Numbered from the stretch's first letter, positions 41,109-50,006 are shown. The stretch: 64,000 bases of DNA from Marinoscillum sp040222955 (GCF_040222955.1 NZ_JAVKCA010000008.1:124001-188000), one strand, 5' to 3'. Translations and numbers: made by a program. The notes: generated by a model not told the origin, from the letters alone.

Positions 41109-42482
41109 CTATTCGCTGATGGCCATCAGCAAATCACTCTGAGTAACTATGTGGACGACATTCTGATGGTCCCTGACCAGCAAAGCTTTGTTCTCTTTCT
41201 GAATCAATGACGACAACACATCAATGGTATTGTCCATCCCCACAAACTGGAATGGGGAATCCATAATTTCACTGACCGGTTGGTTTTTGATGTCCGGATT
41301 TTGCAGGAGGCTCTTGAGCACATGAGTGTCATTCAGGCTACCCACAAAGTCTTCACCATCCACCACCGGCACCTGATCTATCCCGTATTGATTCATTGTG
41401 AGGATGGCCTCCCCTACTTTCAGGCTCTTGTCGATGGTCTTCAGCTCCGAACTTCCATTGCGGTTGGCAATGATGTCCTTGGCAGTGGCAAACTTTCTGG
41501 TCTCCAGAAAACCATGATCTTTCATCCAATTGTCATTATAAACCTTACCCAGGTAGCGAGTTCCATGATCCGGCAGCAGAATGACCATCACATCATCTTC
41601 CTTCAGATGATCCCTGGCAAACTCCAGCGCCCCATGCACAGCTGACCCACAGGACCAGCCACAAAACAAGCCTTCCTCTCTGGCCAGTCTTCGGGCCATC
41701 ACAGCTCCATCTTTATCTGTCACTTTCACAATGTGATCGATCATATCGAAATCCACATTTTTTGGAAGGATGTCCTCACCTATTCCCTCAGTGAGGTAAG
41801 GGTAGATCTCCTTTTCATCAAAAATGCCTGTCTCTTTATATTTCTTAAATACTGAGCCATAAGAATCAATAGCAATAGATACCACACCTTTTTTCTGCTC
41901 TTTCAGGTATTTGGAAGTCCCGCAAATGGTTCCGCCAGTGCCTATTCCCGCCGCATAATGCGTGATTTTTCCGTCAGTATCTTCCCATATTTCAGGTCCG
42001 GTAGACTCATAATGAGCTAGTGTATTGGAAGGATTGTCGTACTGATTGGGGTAAATCGAGTTCGGTATGTCCTCATTGAGTTTTTTGGCCACAGAATAAT
42101 AAGATCTTGGATCCTCCGGCGAGACGTTCGTGGGGCAAACGATCACCTCAGCACCCACAGCCCGCAGGATGTCCATTTTCTCCTGTGACTGTTTATCGGC
42201 CAAAGTAAAAATACACTTATAGCCTTTGGCCTGAGCCACCAGGGCCAGCCCCATCCCTGTATTGCCCGAGGTGCCCTCTATGATAGTCCCCCCCGGCTTT
42301 AGCTGACCGGATTTCTCCGCATCCTCTATCATCTTGAGCGCTATCCTGTCCTTCACAGAATTACCGGGATTAAAATATTCTACCTTCACCAGGATAGTCC
42401 CCTTGATGCCCTTATTCACCCTATTGAGCTTCACAAGGGGCGTGTTCCCAATGGTTTCTATCAGCGTATTGTAGTATCGCAT
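41109..42482 (-). CDS. Cystathionine beta-synthase
   Basis: A PLP enzyme that condenses serine and homocysteine to cystathionine (transsulfuration), possibly also making H2S from cysteine. 457 residues: fold-type II catalytic domain with PLP lysine K44 (NSVKDRIALK) and phosphate loop TSGNTGMGLA (71-80), then two CBS domains (about 340-455) that in related enzymes bind adenosyl ligands and regulate activity. An O-acetylserine sulfhydrylase identity is less likely because of the CBS pair and the longer catalytic domain. Single gene with its own terminator. Confidence 0.92.
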   Translation of the reverse strand: MRYYNTLIETIGNTPLVKLNRVNKGIKGTILVKVEYFNPGNSVKDRIALKMIEDAEKSGQLKPGGTIIEGTSGNTGMGLALVAQAKGYKCIFTLADKQSQEKMDILRAVGAEVIVCPTNVSPEDPRSYYSVAKKLNEDIPNSIYPNQYDNPSNTLAHYESTGPEIWEDTDGKITHYAAGIGTGGTICGTSKYLKEQKKGVVSIAIDSYGSVFKKYKETGIFDEKEIYPYLTEGIGEDILPKNVDFDMIDHIVKVTDKDGAVMARRLAREEGLFCGWSCGSAVHGALEFARDHLKEDDVMVILLPDHGTRYLGKVYNDNWMKDHGFLETRKFATAKDIIANRNGSSELKTIDKSLKVGEAILTMNQYGIDQVPVVDGEDFVGSLNDTHVLKSLLQNPDIKNQPVSEIMDSPFQFVGMDNTIDVLSSLIQKENKALLVRDHQNVVHIVTQSDLLMAISE

Positions 42483-42603
42483 GTGTGTCTGTTGTTTATT
42501 TTGCGCAAATTTATGGAATAAGGAAACGCGCAGCCTGAAGTAAAAGATTCTTTTTCAAGAACTTTCAATCAAAACTGTCGTATGCTGGTTAATTCATTTA
42601 GAT

Positions 42604-44151
42604 ATGACAAATAAAAAAGAACCCGTTCTCTCAGGAGAACTCAATGTACAACTCAGACATTTACAACTTTCGGACTACCCGGAGCTGCGCGAAATCATGG
42701 AGCTGGCTTATAAGGGAATAGATGAGCCCTATTGGGAAAGAATGGACATTAAGCGGCTGCTCAAGATTTTCCCGGAAGGACAGCTCTGCGTGGAAGTGGA
42801 CGGGAAAATGGTGGCGGCAGCCCTGGCCATCATCGTGGATTACAAAAAATTTGGTGACAACCACACCTACAAACAAATCGTGGGCAATGACTCCTTCAGC
42901 ACCCACGATGATGCCGGAAACGTGCTTTACGGAATTGATGTATTCGTACACCCCGACTATCGCGGCTTACGCCTTGGTCGCCGGCTGTATGACAGCCGCA
43001 AGGAACTCTGCGAAAACCTGAACCTCAAATCCATAGTGGCGGGCGGGCGCATACCTAACTATGAAAAGTATGCCAAGGAAATGACACCCCGTCAATACAT
43101 TGAGGCGGTGAAGAACCGTGAAATCAACGACCCGATTTTGAATTTCCAGATTGGGAACGACTTTCACGTAAAAAAAATCCTCAAAAACTATCTCCCCGGA
43201 GACAGTAAATCCAAAGACTATGCGACACTGCTGGAGTGGAATAATATCTATTACGCTGAGACGGAAAAGCTGATCAACGCACCAAGAACCTATGTGCGAA
43301 TAGGGCTGGTACAGTGGCAAATGCGCCCCTTCAAGGACCTGGAATCGCTCGTGGAGCAGATGGAATACTTCATTGATGCCTTTGGGGATTATCAGTCAGA
43401 CTTTATCCTTTTTCCTGAACTTTTCAATGCGCCCCTTATGGCGGAGTTTAACCACCTGGGCGAGCCGGAAGCCATCAGAGGGCTGGCCAAGTATACTCAC
43501 GCTTTGCGCGAAAAGTTTACAGAGTTTGCCATCTCCTACAACGTGAACATCATCACAGGCTCTATGCCCGAGATAGAAAATGAAAAGCTCTATAACGTAT
43601 CATACCTCTGCCGCCGGGATGGCTCGTGGGATAGCTACAAAAAAATCCACATCACACCTTCCGAGCAAAACTCCTGGGGAATGACCGGCGGTGACAAGGT
43701 AAAAGTATTTGACACAGATGCCGGAAAGATCGGAATCACCATCTGTTACGATTCAGAATTCCCTGAAATCTCCAGGCTCTATGCGGAGCAGGGCATGCAG
43801 ATTTTGTTTGTCCCTTTCCTCACGGATACTCAGAATGGGTACAACAGGGTGCGCTACTGTGCGCAGGCCAGGGCCATAGAAAACGAGTGCTATGTAGCCA
43901 TAGCAGGCTGCGTGGGTAACCTGCCCAAGGTGAATAACATGGACATTCAGTATGCCCAAAGTGCCATCTTCACTCCTTCTGACTTTGCTTTCCCTACCAA
44001 TGCCATCAAAGCAGAAGCCACCCCAAACACCGAGATGACTGTGATAGGCGACCTGGACCTGGAGCTGCTCAAGGAACTCCACGAGTTTGGCAGTGTGAGA
44101 AACCTAAAAGACAGAAGGCTTGATCTTTACAATATCAAACTCAAAAAGTAG
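42604..44151 (+). CDS. GNAT acetyltransferase fused to carbon-nitrogen hydrolase
   Basis: 515 residues. A GNAT N-acetyltransferase domain (about 13-195) with the acetyl-CoA loop in HPDYRGLRLGRRLYD (116-130) is fused to a nitrilase-superfamily amidase (about 230-510) with the triad E272 (LFPELFNA), K347 (YKKIHITP) and C381 (TICYDSEFPE). This fused architecture is conserved in several bacterial groups; the substrate is unknown. A plausible reading is sequential acylation and amide hydrolysis of one amine-containing metabolite. Single gene with a strong terminator, divergent from the cystathionine beta-synthase gene. Confidence 0.9.
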   Translation: MTNKKEPVLSGELNVQLRHLQLSDYPELREIMELAYKGIDEPYWERMDIKRLLKIFPEGQLCVEVDGKMVAAALAIIVDYKKFGDNHTYKQIVGNDSFSTHDDAGNVLYGIDVFVHPDYRGLRLGRRLYDSRKELCENLNLKSIVAGGRIPNYEKYAKEMTPRQYIEAVKNREINDPILNFQIGNDFHVKKILKNYLPGDSKSKDYATLLEWNNIYYAETEKLINAPRTYVRIGLVQWQMRPFKDLESLVEQMEYFIDAFGDYQSDFILFPELFNAPLMAEFNHLGEPEAIRGLAKYTHALREKFTEFAISYNVNIITGSMPEIENEKLYNVSYLCRRDGSWDSYKKIHITPSEQNSWGMTGGDKVKVFDTDAGKIGITICYDSEFPEISRLYAEQGMQILFVPFLTDTQNGYNRVRYCAQARAIENECYVAIAGCVGNLPKVNNMDIQYAQSAIFTPSDFAFPTNAIKAEATPNTEMTVIGDLDLELLKELHEFGSVRNLKDRRLDLYNIKLKK

Positions 44152-44251
44152 GGAGGGTAAATACCTCATTAATGGTATTGTGATTGGCCCAGCTTTTGCC
44201 GAACTTAGTAAAACGATTGAGTAGCGTACATACTTCATCAATCCTCTTCAG

Positions 44252-44282
44252 ATTACGCACCCCTGGGTGCGTAATTTTTTTT
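44252..44282 (+). terminator. Intrinsic terminator of the GNAT-nitrilase gene
   Basis: An 11-bp perfect stem ATTACGCACCC / GGGTGCGTAAT followed by a run of eight Ts. The T-run reaches the convergent aldo/keto reductase stop at 44285. Confidence 0.9.
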
Positions 44283-44284
44283 AT

Positions 44285-45268
44285 CTACCACAAGTGATGC
44301 ACCTCCGGCCCAATATAAGCATCATATACAGCCTTCACTGCTTTCATCTGCTCATCATCCAGCGCTGGCAAATCACACACCTTCAGGTTGGAGAGCACTT
44401 GCTCAGGGCTGCTGGCACCGGGGATCACCGTGCTCACCTCTGGAAACTGTAAAATCCACCTCAGCGCATACTGATACAGGGCCTCCTGTCCAAAAACAGA
44501 TTTCAACTCGCTGACAGCCTGAAGTCCCTTGTCTAATGGCACTCCTGAAAAAGTCTCGCCTTTATCAAACACTTCACCATTTCTATTGAAAGCCCGGTGA
44601 TCATTTTTATCAAATTCCCGATCGGCAGACATCTTTCCACTCAACAATCCACTGGCCAGCGGCACCCTGGCAATGATGCCAATATTGCGCTCATGCAACA
44701 ATTTAAAACAAGCCTCTGCCGGTTTCTGACGGAACATATTGAAAATGATCTGAACACTTCCTACTACATCATAGTCGGCAGCCATCCTGGCTTCCTCCAC
44801 TTTCTCCACACTCACACCAAAATGCCGCACCCGACCCGAAGCCTTGATTTTCTCCAGCCGGGCGAATACGTCATCAAATTGATAAACCGGTGTAGGCGGA
44901 CAATGCAACTGTACCAGGTCCAGGTATTCAAGTCCGGTATTTTTCAGGGCATCGTCCACAAAAGCTTCCATCGCCTCTGGCGTATAGGCATCGGCCACAT
45001 GGGGGCTCAACCTGCGACCAATTTTGGTGGCTATGATCAGCTTATCCCGGTTTGCTTTGACAAAGCCTGCCACCGCCCGCTCACTTTGCTGGTCGTCGTA
45101 CACATCTGCAGTATCCAAAAAGTTTACGCCATTTTCTATGGCCGTGGTGATGATGCGTTCGGCAGCTTTTTCATCAAACTGACCACCCCAGCCTCCACCT
45201 ACCTGCCAGGTGCCCAGAGAGATTTCTGAAATTCTGAGACCGGTCTTTCCTAAAATTCGATACTCCAT
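44285..45268 (-). CDS. Aldo/keto reductase
   Basis: A 327-residue NADPH-dependent oxidoreductase of the AKR superfamily (TIM barrel). The catalytic tetrad is visible: Asp and Tyr in FLDTADVYDD, Lys in IIATKIGRR and His in VQLHCPP; the C-terminal VIPGASSPEQV holds the cofactor phosphate loop. The sequence is of the YajO/Gre2-independent 'oxidoreductase, perhaps sugar or aldehyde' type; the substrate is not assignable. Single gene, divergent from the LOG gene. Confidence 0.93.
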   Translation of the reverse strand: MEYRILGKTGLRISEISLGTWQVGGGWGGQFDEKAAERIITTAIENGVNFLDTADVYDDQQSERAVAGFVKANRDKLIIATKIGRRLSPHVADAYTPEAMEAFVDDALKNTGLEYLDLVQLHCPPTPVYQFDDVFARLEKIKASGRVRHFGVSVEKVEEARMAADYDVVGSVQIIFNMFRQKPAEACFKLLHERNIGIIARVPLASGLLSGKMSADREFDKNDHRAFNRNGEVFDKGETFSGVPLDKGLQAVSELKSVFGQEALYQYALRWILQFPEVSTVIPGASSPEQVLSNLKVCDLPALDDEQMKAVKAVYDAYIGPEVHHLW

Positions 45269-45425
45269 GATCCGCTATGTATTTAACTTACTGAATAAAT
45301 GACTCTGAAAATGTTCGTCGGCAATTTCCCCCCTCCCTTCGAAAAATGAAAGGTTTGCCGGGTAAAGATTTCGAGGTTCAATGATAGTTTGTCTATTTTT
45401 AGCCCACACAGAAAACCCTCATCCC

Positions 45426-45965
45426 ATGACCAAACGACTCGCCATATTTTGTGGTTCCAGCAAAGGAAAAAAACCAGACTACACCCAGGCAGCCAGTACA
45501 GTGGGGAGGATCATGAGCGAGCAGGCTATAGGAGTGGTCTATGGCGGTGGAAAAGTAGGGCTGATGGGAGTGGTGGCAGATGCGGCCCTGAACCATGGCG
45601 GAGAAGTGATCGGTGTGATCCCCGAAAAGCTGATGACGAAAGAGGTAGGGCATTCCGGCCTTACTAAGCTGCACGTGGTAGCCACCATGCACGAACGCAA
45701 GGCACTCATGGCAGAGTTATCCGATGGATTTATTGCCCTCCCCGGGGGTATTGGCACTATCGAGGAAATCATCGAGGTATTTACCTGGCACCAGATAGGG
45801 TATCACAACAAACGCTGTGGCTTCCTGAACACCAATGGCTACTACGACAAGCTGTTCGGATTCATTGATCACATGGTGGAAGAAGGATTCCTGTCTGACA
45901 AACAGCGCAATGAGCTCATCGTTTCGGAAGACCCGGAGGAGCTGATCAGGTTAATGACCAAATAA
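45426..45965 (+). CDS. LOG-family cytokinin riboside 5'-monophosphate phosphoribohydrolase
   Basis: 179 residues from the ATG at 45426 (MTKRLAIFCGSSKG); the frame opens 15 codons earlier but the extension is not family-like. It has the Rossmann-type lysine decarboxylase-like/LOG hallmark PGGIGTIEE and GGGKVGLMG. LOG proteins hydrolyse nucleoside 5'-monophosphates to base and ribose phosphate; in bacteria this is probably nucleotide turnover. It is followed after 6 bp by an AraC regulator gene, so the two are likely co-transcribed. Confidence 0.93.
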   Translation: MTKRLAIFCGSSKGKKPDYTQAASTVGRIMSEQAIGVVYGGGKVGLMGVVADAALNHGGEVIGVIPEKLMTKEVGHSGLTKLHVVATMHERKALMAELSDGFIALPGGIGTIEEIIEVFTWHQIGYHNKRCGFLNTNGYYDKLFGFIDHMVEEGFLSDKQRNELIVSEDPEELIRLMTK

Positions 45966-45971
45966 CCGCCA

Positions 45972-46793
45972 ATGCTTCTCACGGTACATCTTCCCTTATA
46001 TCCCATTAATCAGCTGGTAGAAAGCATCACTTACTATTCCAATTATTCGGTGGAGCATTTTGCTGAGCGACTCTTGCCAGATGGCCATGCGGACTTTATC
46101 GTAAACCTCACAGAAGCACCCAAACATACCTTTGACAATGCGACCCTTCAGGTCAATGAGACTTTCAAAAAAGGGTGGCTTTCAGGAGTAAGAAAAAAAT
46201 TATTGTCAATAGATGCCGGCGGCAGAAATGACAGTATGATGATCGTTCGCCTCAAACTCGGGGCTGCTTACAATATCTTCAAAATCCCGCAGGAGGAGCT
46301 CACTGATAAAGTGTACGAAGCGGACCTCATCCTTGGGCACTCCTTCGACGACCTGCGAACCAGAATCATGGAGGCACACTTTGTGGAGACCAAAATTCAG
46401 GTCATGGAGAAATTCGTCCTTGACCAATGTAGCGGTAAAATTGATCTCCCGCCAGTGGTGTCTTTCGCTTTTGACCAACTCGTGCACTCCCCTTCCAGTA
46501 CTTCGATCAAGCTTCTTGCAGATCAGACCGGTTTTAGCCACAAACATTTCATCGCCCTGTTCAGGAAGCATGCGGGCATGTCACCTAAGGAATTTATGAA
46601 GGTGATGCGATTTCAGAGGGTTCTTCAGGAAATAGAAAACCAGGGGCGGATTGACTGGGCCCGACTGGCACTGGACTGTGGATACTACGATCAGGCACAT
46701 TTCATCAAGGAATTCAGGAATTTCTCTGGCTTCAGTCCTGAGCAGTACCTCACTCAAAAAGGAGAATATGTGAACTACATTCCGGTCAGGTAA
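45972..46793 (+). CDS. AraC-family transcriptional regulator
   Basis: 273 residues. The N-terminal part (1-150) resembles the sensor region of a Bacteroidota AraC subgroup (LYPINQLVESITYYSNYS, ERLLPDGHADFIVNL). The C-terminal part (about 160-265) is an AraC double helix-turn-helix (LADQTGFSHKHFIALFRKHAGMSPKEFMKVMRFQ is the first, ALDCGYYDQAHFIKEFRNFSGFSPEQYL the second). The effector is unknown. It directly follows the LOG gene (6 bp). Confidence 0.92.
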   Translation: MLLTVHLPLYPINQLVESITYYSNYSVEHFAERLLPDGHADFIVNLTEAPKHTFDNATLQVNETFKKGWLSGVRKKLLSIDAGGRNDSMMIVRLKLGAAYNIFKIPQEELTDKVYEADLILGHSFDDLRTRIMEAHFVETKIQVMEKFVLDQCSGKIDLPPVVSFAFDQLVHSPSSTSIKLLADQTGFSHKHFIALFRKHAGMSPKEFMKVMRFQRVLQEIENQGRIDWARLALDCGYYDQAHFIKEFRNFSGFSPEQYLTQKGEYVNYIPVR

Positions 46794-46825
46794 ATTTTTT
46801 ACAATACTCCCCCAATCGGCCATTC

Positions 46826-46833
46826 TATATTTG
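46826..46833 (+). promoter_or_regulatory. Candidate Bacteroidota -7 promoter box
   Basis: TATATTTG matches the TAnnTTTG consensus, 11 bp before the ATG of the DUF1761 gene. No clear TTG element is seen at the expected upstream distance, so the call is tentative. Confidence 0.4.
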
Positions 46834-46844
46834 ATCCAAAAAAA

Positions 46845-47252
46845 ATGGAAAACGTCGCAATCAATCACTGGGCAGTAGTCGTGGCTGCTTTGGCCAATTT
46901 ATTAGTAGGTGCCATCTGGTATTCACCGCTACTTTTTTATAAGGCATGGAAAAGAGAAAACAACCTTACCGACGACCAAATCCAACAGGTCAGCCCGATC
47001 AAACTGTATGGGATCTCCACTTTGCTTTCACTGATTATTTGCTATAATCTGGCCTTCTTTCTGGGAGATGCAAAAACAGATTGGGTTTGGGGCACTACTG
47101 CCGGCTTCCTGGCAGGCTTTGGGTGGGCATCCATCATCTTTGCCATCATTGCCATGTACGAGCTGAAGTCCTGGAGATACATATTAATCAACGGAGGTTA
47201 TATTACTATTTATTTCACTTTAATCGGATTTATCCTGGGCATATGGAGATGA
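46845..47252 (+). CDS. DUF1761 family membrane protein
   Basis: 135 residues and four hydrophobic segments (about 9-26, 52-70, 80-102, 113-133). It has the family start (INHWAVVVAALANLLVGAIWYSPLLFYKAW). It is clearly related to the protein at 48209-48607. Function unknown. It overlaps the downstream lipoprotein gene by 4 bp (ATGA), so the pair is translationally coupled. Confidence 0.88.
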   Translation: MENVAINHWAVVVAALANLLVGAIWYSPLLFYKAWKRENNLTDDQIQQVSPIKLYGISTLLSLIICYNLAFFLGDAKTDWVWGTTAGFLAGFGWASIIFAIIAMYELKSWRYILINGGYITIYFTLIGFILGIWR

Positions 47253-48208
47253 GAAAACTAACCATCATTGTTTTAGCTGTACTGATGGGCTGTCAGTCCA
47301 CACAAAACACCAACGAGACAAGAAAAGAATATCGCATTGCCTATAATGTGTGGTATGATCAGGAAAAAGATGATTACGAAGTGTTCAGTATGAAACCTGA
47401 TGGCACCGACATTATCAACATCAGCAATTGGGAGGGCGTAGACTGGGTATACTATGCCTATCAGGACAAAATCTATTTTATCTCGGATCGTGACACCACC
47501 CACAGGATGTATTTCCTTTATGAAATGGATGCTTTCGGTCAGAACATTCGCAAGGTTTCAGATCAAAGGCTTAACGACAGCTGGCTCAGCTCCAGAAACA
47601 AAGGTTCGGAGCTGATAGTAGATCCCAGGGTGAGCGGTGATAGTGCGTTTCACATTATTAGCAGTGACGGCCAGCTGATTTCAAAGCTGTATACCAACCT
47701 GGCCTATTACAATGATCCCTATTTTTCTCCGGATGGCACTGAGGTGGTCTTTCGGGGTGCTACCCAAAAATTCAAAAAGGAAAGTGGCTACCTGGACGAA
47801 CTCTACATCATTGGTGCGGATGGAACAGGCCTGAGAAAACTCACAACCTATCCCGAAAATGACACCTTATCAGCGTGGTATCAATACCATGCCGGCCCGC
47901 CCTTTTGGGAGCCCGACAGGAATGTGATTACTTATAATTCCGTGCAAAACGGCTACAGTAGTCTTTTTCTCACAGACCCTACAGGGAAAACCCCGGAACG
48001 AATCACACCAGATTCGCTCTATGCAGCATGGCACACCTGGTCATCAGACGGCAAATGGATCACCTTCGACGGGTACCCCCGGCCGCATGAAGGTGACAGG
48101 GATTTTGATATTTACCTAATGGAGTATGAAACAGGCCACATCAGACAACTGACCTCAGACTCTACTTATCAACAAGGACCGGTGTTTGTGGAACTGATAC
48201 AGGAATAA
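47249..48208 (+). CDS. TolB-like beta-propeller (PD40) lipoprotein
   Basis: 319 residues from the ATG at 47249, which overlaps the DUF1761 stop; the longer open frame upstream is the other reading frame of that gene. A lipoprotein signal (AVLMGC, lipidated C15) precedes PD40/WD40-like repeats: EVFSMKPDGTDIINIS, FLYEMDAFGQNIRKVS, FSPDGTEVVFRGA, LYIIGADGTGLRKLT, WSSDGKWITFDGY, IYLMEYETGHIRQLTSD. These form a propeller as in TolB. Probably a periplasmic, membrane-tethered binding protein; the ligand is unknown. Its stop codon directly abuts the convergent gene's stop. Confidence 0.88.
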   Translation: MRKLTIIVLAVLMGCQSTQNTNETRKEYRIAYNVWYDQEKDDYEVFSMKPDGTDIINISNWEGVDWVYYAYQDKIYFISDRDTTHRMYFLYEMDAFGQNIRKVSDQRLNDSWLSSRNKGSELIVDPRVSGDSAFHIISSDGQLISKLYTNLAYYNDPYFSPDGTEVVFRGATQKFKKESGYLDELYIIGADGTGLRKLTTYPENDTLSAWYQYHAGPPFWEPDRNVITYNSVQNGYSSLFLTDPTGKTPERITPDSLYAAWHTWSSDGKWITFDGYPRPHEGDRDFDIYLMEYETGHIRQLTSDSTYQQGPVFVELIQE

Positions 48209-48607
48209 CTACCTCCAGGCCGTGAGAATCACACCCATCAAAGTAAAGGTGATCACGAAATAGAAGGAGTTGATAAACCACAGCTTGAAGGAGCTTCTGG
48301 AAAACAGGGCGTTCACCCCCATGGCCAGGGCCACCCAACCAAAGCCGGTCAGAAAACCGTACAGGGCTCCTTCACTCACGCTGGCTTCTCCAATGAACAT
48401 GGCCAGGTTCACCGCCATGATGAACTCGAGCACAAAGGCGATCCCGTAGATTTTAACCATATTGGCGTTTTTGAGCTCTTCTTCGGTGAAGCCCATCTCG
48501 TCCATCCAGGTCTGCCCGAAAAGAGGACCATACCAGATGCCGCCCACTACAAAAGTCATAACGGCAGAGGCGATCACCGCCAGCCAGTTTAATGATGAAA
48601 TATCCAT
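48209..48607 (-). CDS. DUF1761 family membrane protein (second copy)
   Basis: 132 residues with the same four-segment layout as the protein at 46845-47252 (LNWLAVIASAVMTFVVGGIWYGPLFG; GALYGFLTGFGW). The two paralogs flank the PD40 lipoprotein gene in opposite orientations. Its stop codon (48209-48211) is immediately adjacent to the lipoprotein stop (48206-48208), with no spacer, so transcripts must overlap. Confidence 0.87.
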   Translation of the reverse strand: MDISSLNWLAVIASAVMTFVVGGIWYGPLFGQTWMDEMGFTEEELKNANMVKIYGIAFVLEFIMAVNLAMFIGEASVSEGALYGFLTGFGWVALAMGVNALFSRSSFKLWFINSFYFVITFTLMGVILTAWR

Positions 48608-48842
48608 GATTCATAAGGTTAGTTGATGGAGAAATATAGCTATTCTAAGCGAAATAATTAGCCTCTTTCATCTCCGGTATTTTACAGCGATTCGGGTGGG
48701 CTTTGCCAGATGTTTTAGATCAAGCGGAAAATCTGAGGGACCTGAGATTGTCACATCACAGAAACCAGTTCCACGAGGGGTGGGTTTGGCCTCAACATCC
48801 TTTTTCAAACATAACTGGATAACGTACTCAAAACAAAATAAG

Positions 48843-49643
48843 TCACCATTCTTTAACCACCTTCCAATCCGCTGCAAACTTCTTATTCACCCTCCTCAGC
48901 GAAACAGGGTCAATCAGCGGCTCTTCACCCACCCATCTGTCCGGAAGGAATGACGCCCCATAGAGAATCAAATGATAAAATGCCCAAACCGGCCGGTACA
49001 GCAGCCAGTGTTTCCACTTATTATTCTGATAATTGACCGGAACCCTGCGCACAACTTTGCGACAAAATGTTCGCAGGACTTTGAGCTGCTTCTCACTGAA
49101 GGAAGGATGAATGACCTTGTCTGTTACCTGAGGCGTAGGCACGCCCAGATAACCCGCCAGTGATTTCAAAAAAGCCTTACGATTCTTTTTCAAATCCTCA
49201 TAAAACAGCACCAAAGGTGGATGCGTGCAGCATTCCGATATCACCCGGAGCATTGGGGCATAGTACAGGTCTTTTTGCCGCCAGTATCCGGCATCATTTT
49301 CCAAATCCAAAAACGCTTCAAAGCTTCCGAACCACCCGTTCTTCACATGTCGCTTATATTGGGAAGCGATCCAGTCACCATGTCGCCGCAAAAGAATGAT
49401 CACCCGGGCCTGCGGATAGGTACTGGTAAACCACCGCACTTCTTCTTCCAGCTGGCGATCAAACTCACGGGACACCAAAATCTTCTTTGCGCTTAACTTC
49501 GGTATGATGGTCTTACACTTTCGATAGCTGTGGGTAGAAATATAATGCACACCCTCCATTCTGGGGAAAACGGCCTTTTGCAGGTAGGTAGAAGCCACCT
49601 TACCCAGTCCCACATGAAAATAAACTTCCTGCTTAGCTCCCAT
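48843..49643 (-). CDS. Sulfotransferase-like protein
   Basis: 266 residues from the ATG at 49643 (MGAKQEVYFHVGLGKVAS); an in-frame start nine codons earlier is possible. The N-terminal HVGLGKVASTYLQ is a 5'-phosphosulfate-binding loop of the PAPS-dependent sulfotransferase type, and RVIILLRRHGDWIASQYKRH supplies the 3'-phosphate-binding segment; VLFYEDLKKN is also typical. It would transfer sulfate from PAPS to a carbohydrate or other hydroxyl; the acceptor is unknown. Isolated, AT-richer flanks on both sides. Confidence 0.82.
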   Translation of the reverse strand: MGAKQEVYFHVGLGKVASTYLQKAVFPRMEGVHYISTHSYRKCKTIIPKLSAKKILVSREFDRQLEEEVRWFTSTYPQARVIILLRRHGDWIASQYKRHVKNGWFGSFEAFLDLENDAGYWRQKDLYYAPMLRVISECCTHPPLVLFYEDLKKNRKAFLKSLAGYLGVPTPQVTDKVIHPSFSEKQLKVLRTFCRKVVRRVPVNYQNNKWKHWLLYRPVWAFYHLILYGASFLPDRWVGEEPLIDPVSLRRVNKKFAADWKVVKEW

Positions 49644-49696
49644 ACAGCGAAAGTAAGGGTTTGACACCAACTGTGTTTTATCAGGGCAAAATACTC

Positions 49697-49731
49697 TTTG
49701 AGTAATGTTGCATTAATATTTGAGTAATGTT
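49697..49731. repeat. Two 13-bp direct repeats with 22-bp period
   Basis: TTTGAGTAATGTT occurs at 49697-49709 and 49719-49731. The period is two helical turns, as for sites of a regulator bound in tandem. They lie between divergent genes: the sulfotransferase start is at 49643 (minus) and a 54-codon frame starts at 49755 (plus). Confidence 0.5.
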
Positions 49732-49754
49732 TTATTATTTTAGCCGATCACTCC

Positions 49755-49919
49755 ATGCGGGTGCCCAACCATTTTAAAAATTTGGATTCTACTACCAAAA
49801 ACCTTGTGAAAAAGGATAAAGTCAACTGGAAAAATGTCATTCTGATCATGGAGATCAGTCTGGTTCTCGGATTTTTGGCCCTTGTGGTCCTCAACTACTT
49901 CTATCGGTTTCTGCTCTGA
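49755..49919 (+). CDS. Small single-span membrane protein (54 residues)
   Basis: A short frame, ATG at 49755 to TGA at 49917-49919. The translation has a polar, basic N-terminal half (residues 1-27, with KKDKVNWKN) and one hydrophobic segment (28-48), ending in NYFYRFLL. That coherent layout, the direct repeats upstream and the lack of a competing gene support it, but no homologue can be named. An 87-bp gap separates it from the helicase gene. Confidence 0.5.
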   Translation: MRVPNHFKNLDSTTKNLVKKDKVNWKNVILIMEISLVLGFLALVVLNYFYRFLL

Positions 49920-49994
49920 GCTGTTTATACAGTTAATCACCAAAAAGGAGCTGTCATTTTTCGCTTTCCAACCCCTAAGTTGAAGGGTTTAAAT

Positions 49995-50002
49995 TAGATT
50001 TG
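49995..50002 (+). promoter_or_regulatory. Candidate -7 box of the helicase gene
   Basis: TAGATTTG fits TAnnTTTG and ends only 4 bp before the ATG, which would give a leaderless or nearly leaderless mRNA. No good TTG box is found at the standard spacing. Confidence 0.3.
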
Positions 50003-50006
50003 CGCC

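Noticed and set aside
44597..45229. 210-codon plus-strand frame antisense to the aldo/keto reductase
   Set aside because: Shadow of a gene with an intact catalytic tetrad; no protein character of its own.
47081..47248. Longer open frame in front of the PD40 lipoprotein
   Set aside because: It is the alternative frame of the DUF1761 gene. The ATG at 47249 gives a clean lipoprotein signal and an ATGA overlap.
48608..48842. Possible short gene between the DUF1761 and sulfotransferase genes (minus-strand frame 48668-48877)
   Set aside because: The first part of the frame lies inside the end of the sulfotransferase gene in another frame. The remaining residues show no family or hydrophobic pattern. 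It may be a remnant, but this cannot be supported.
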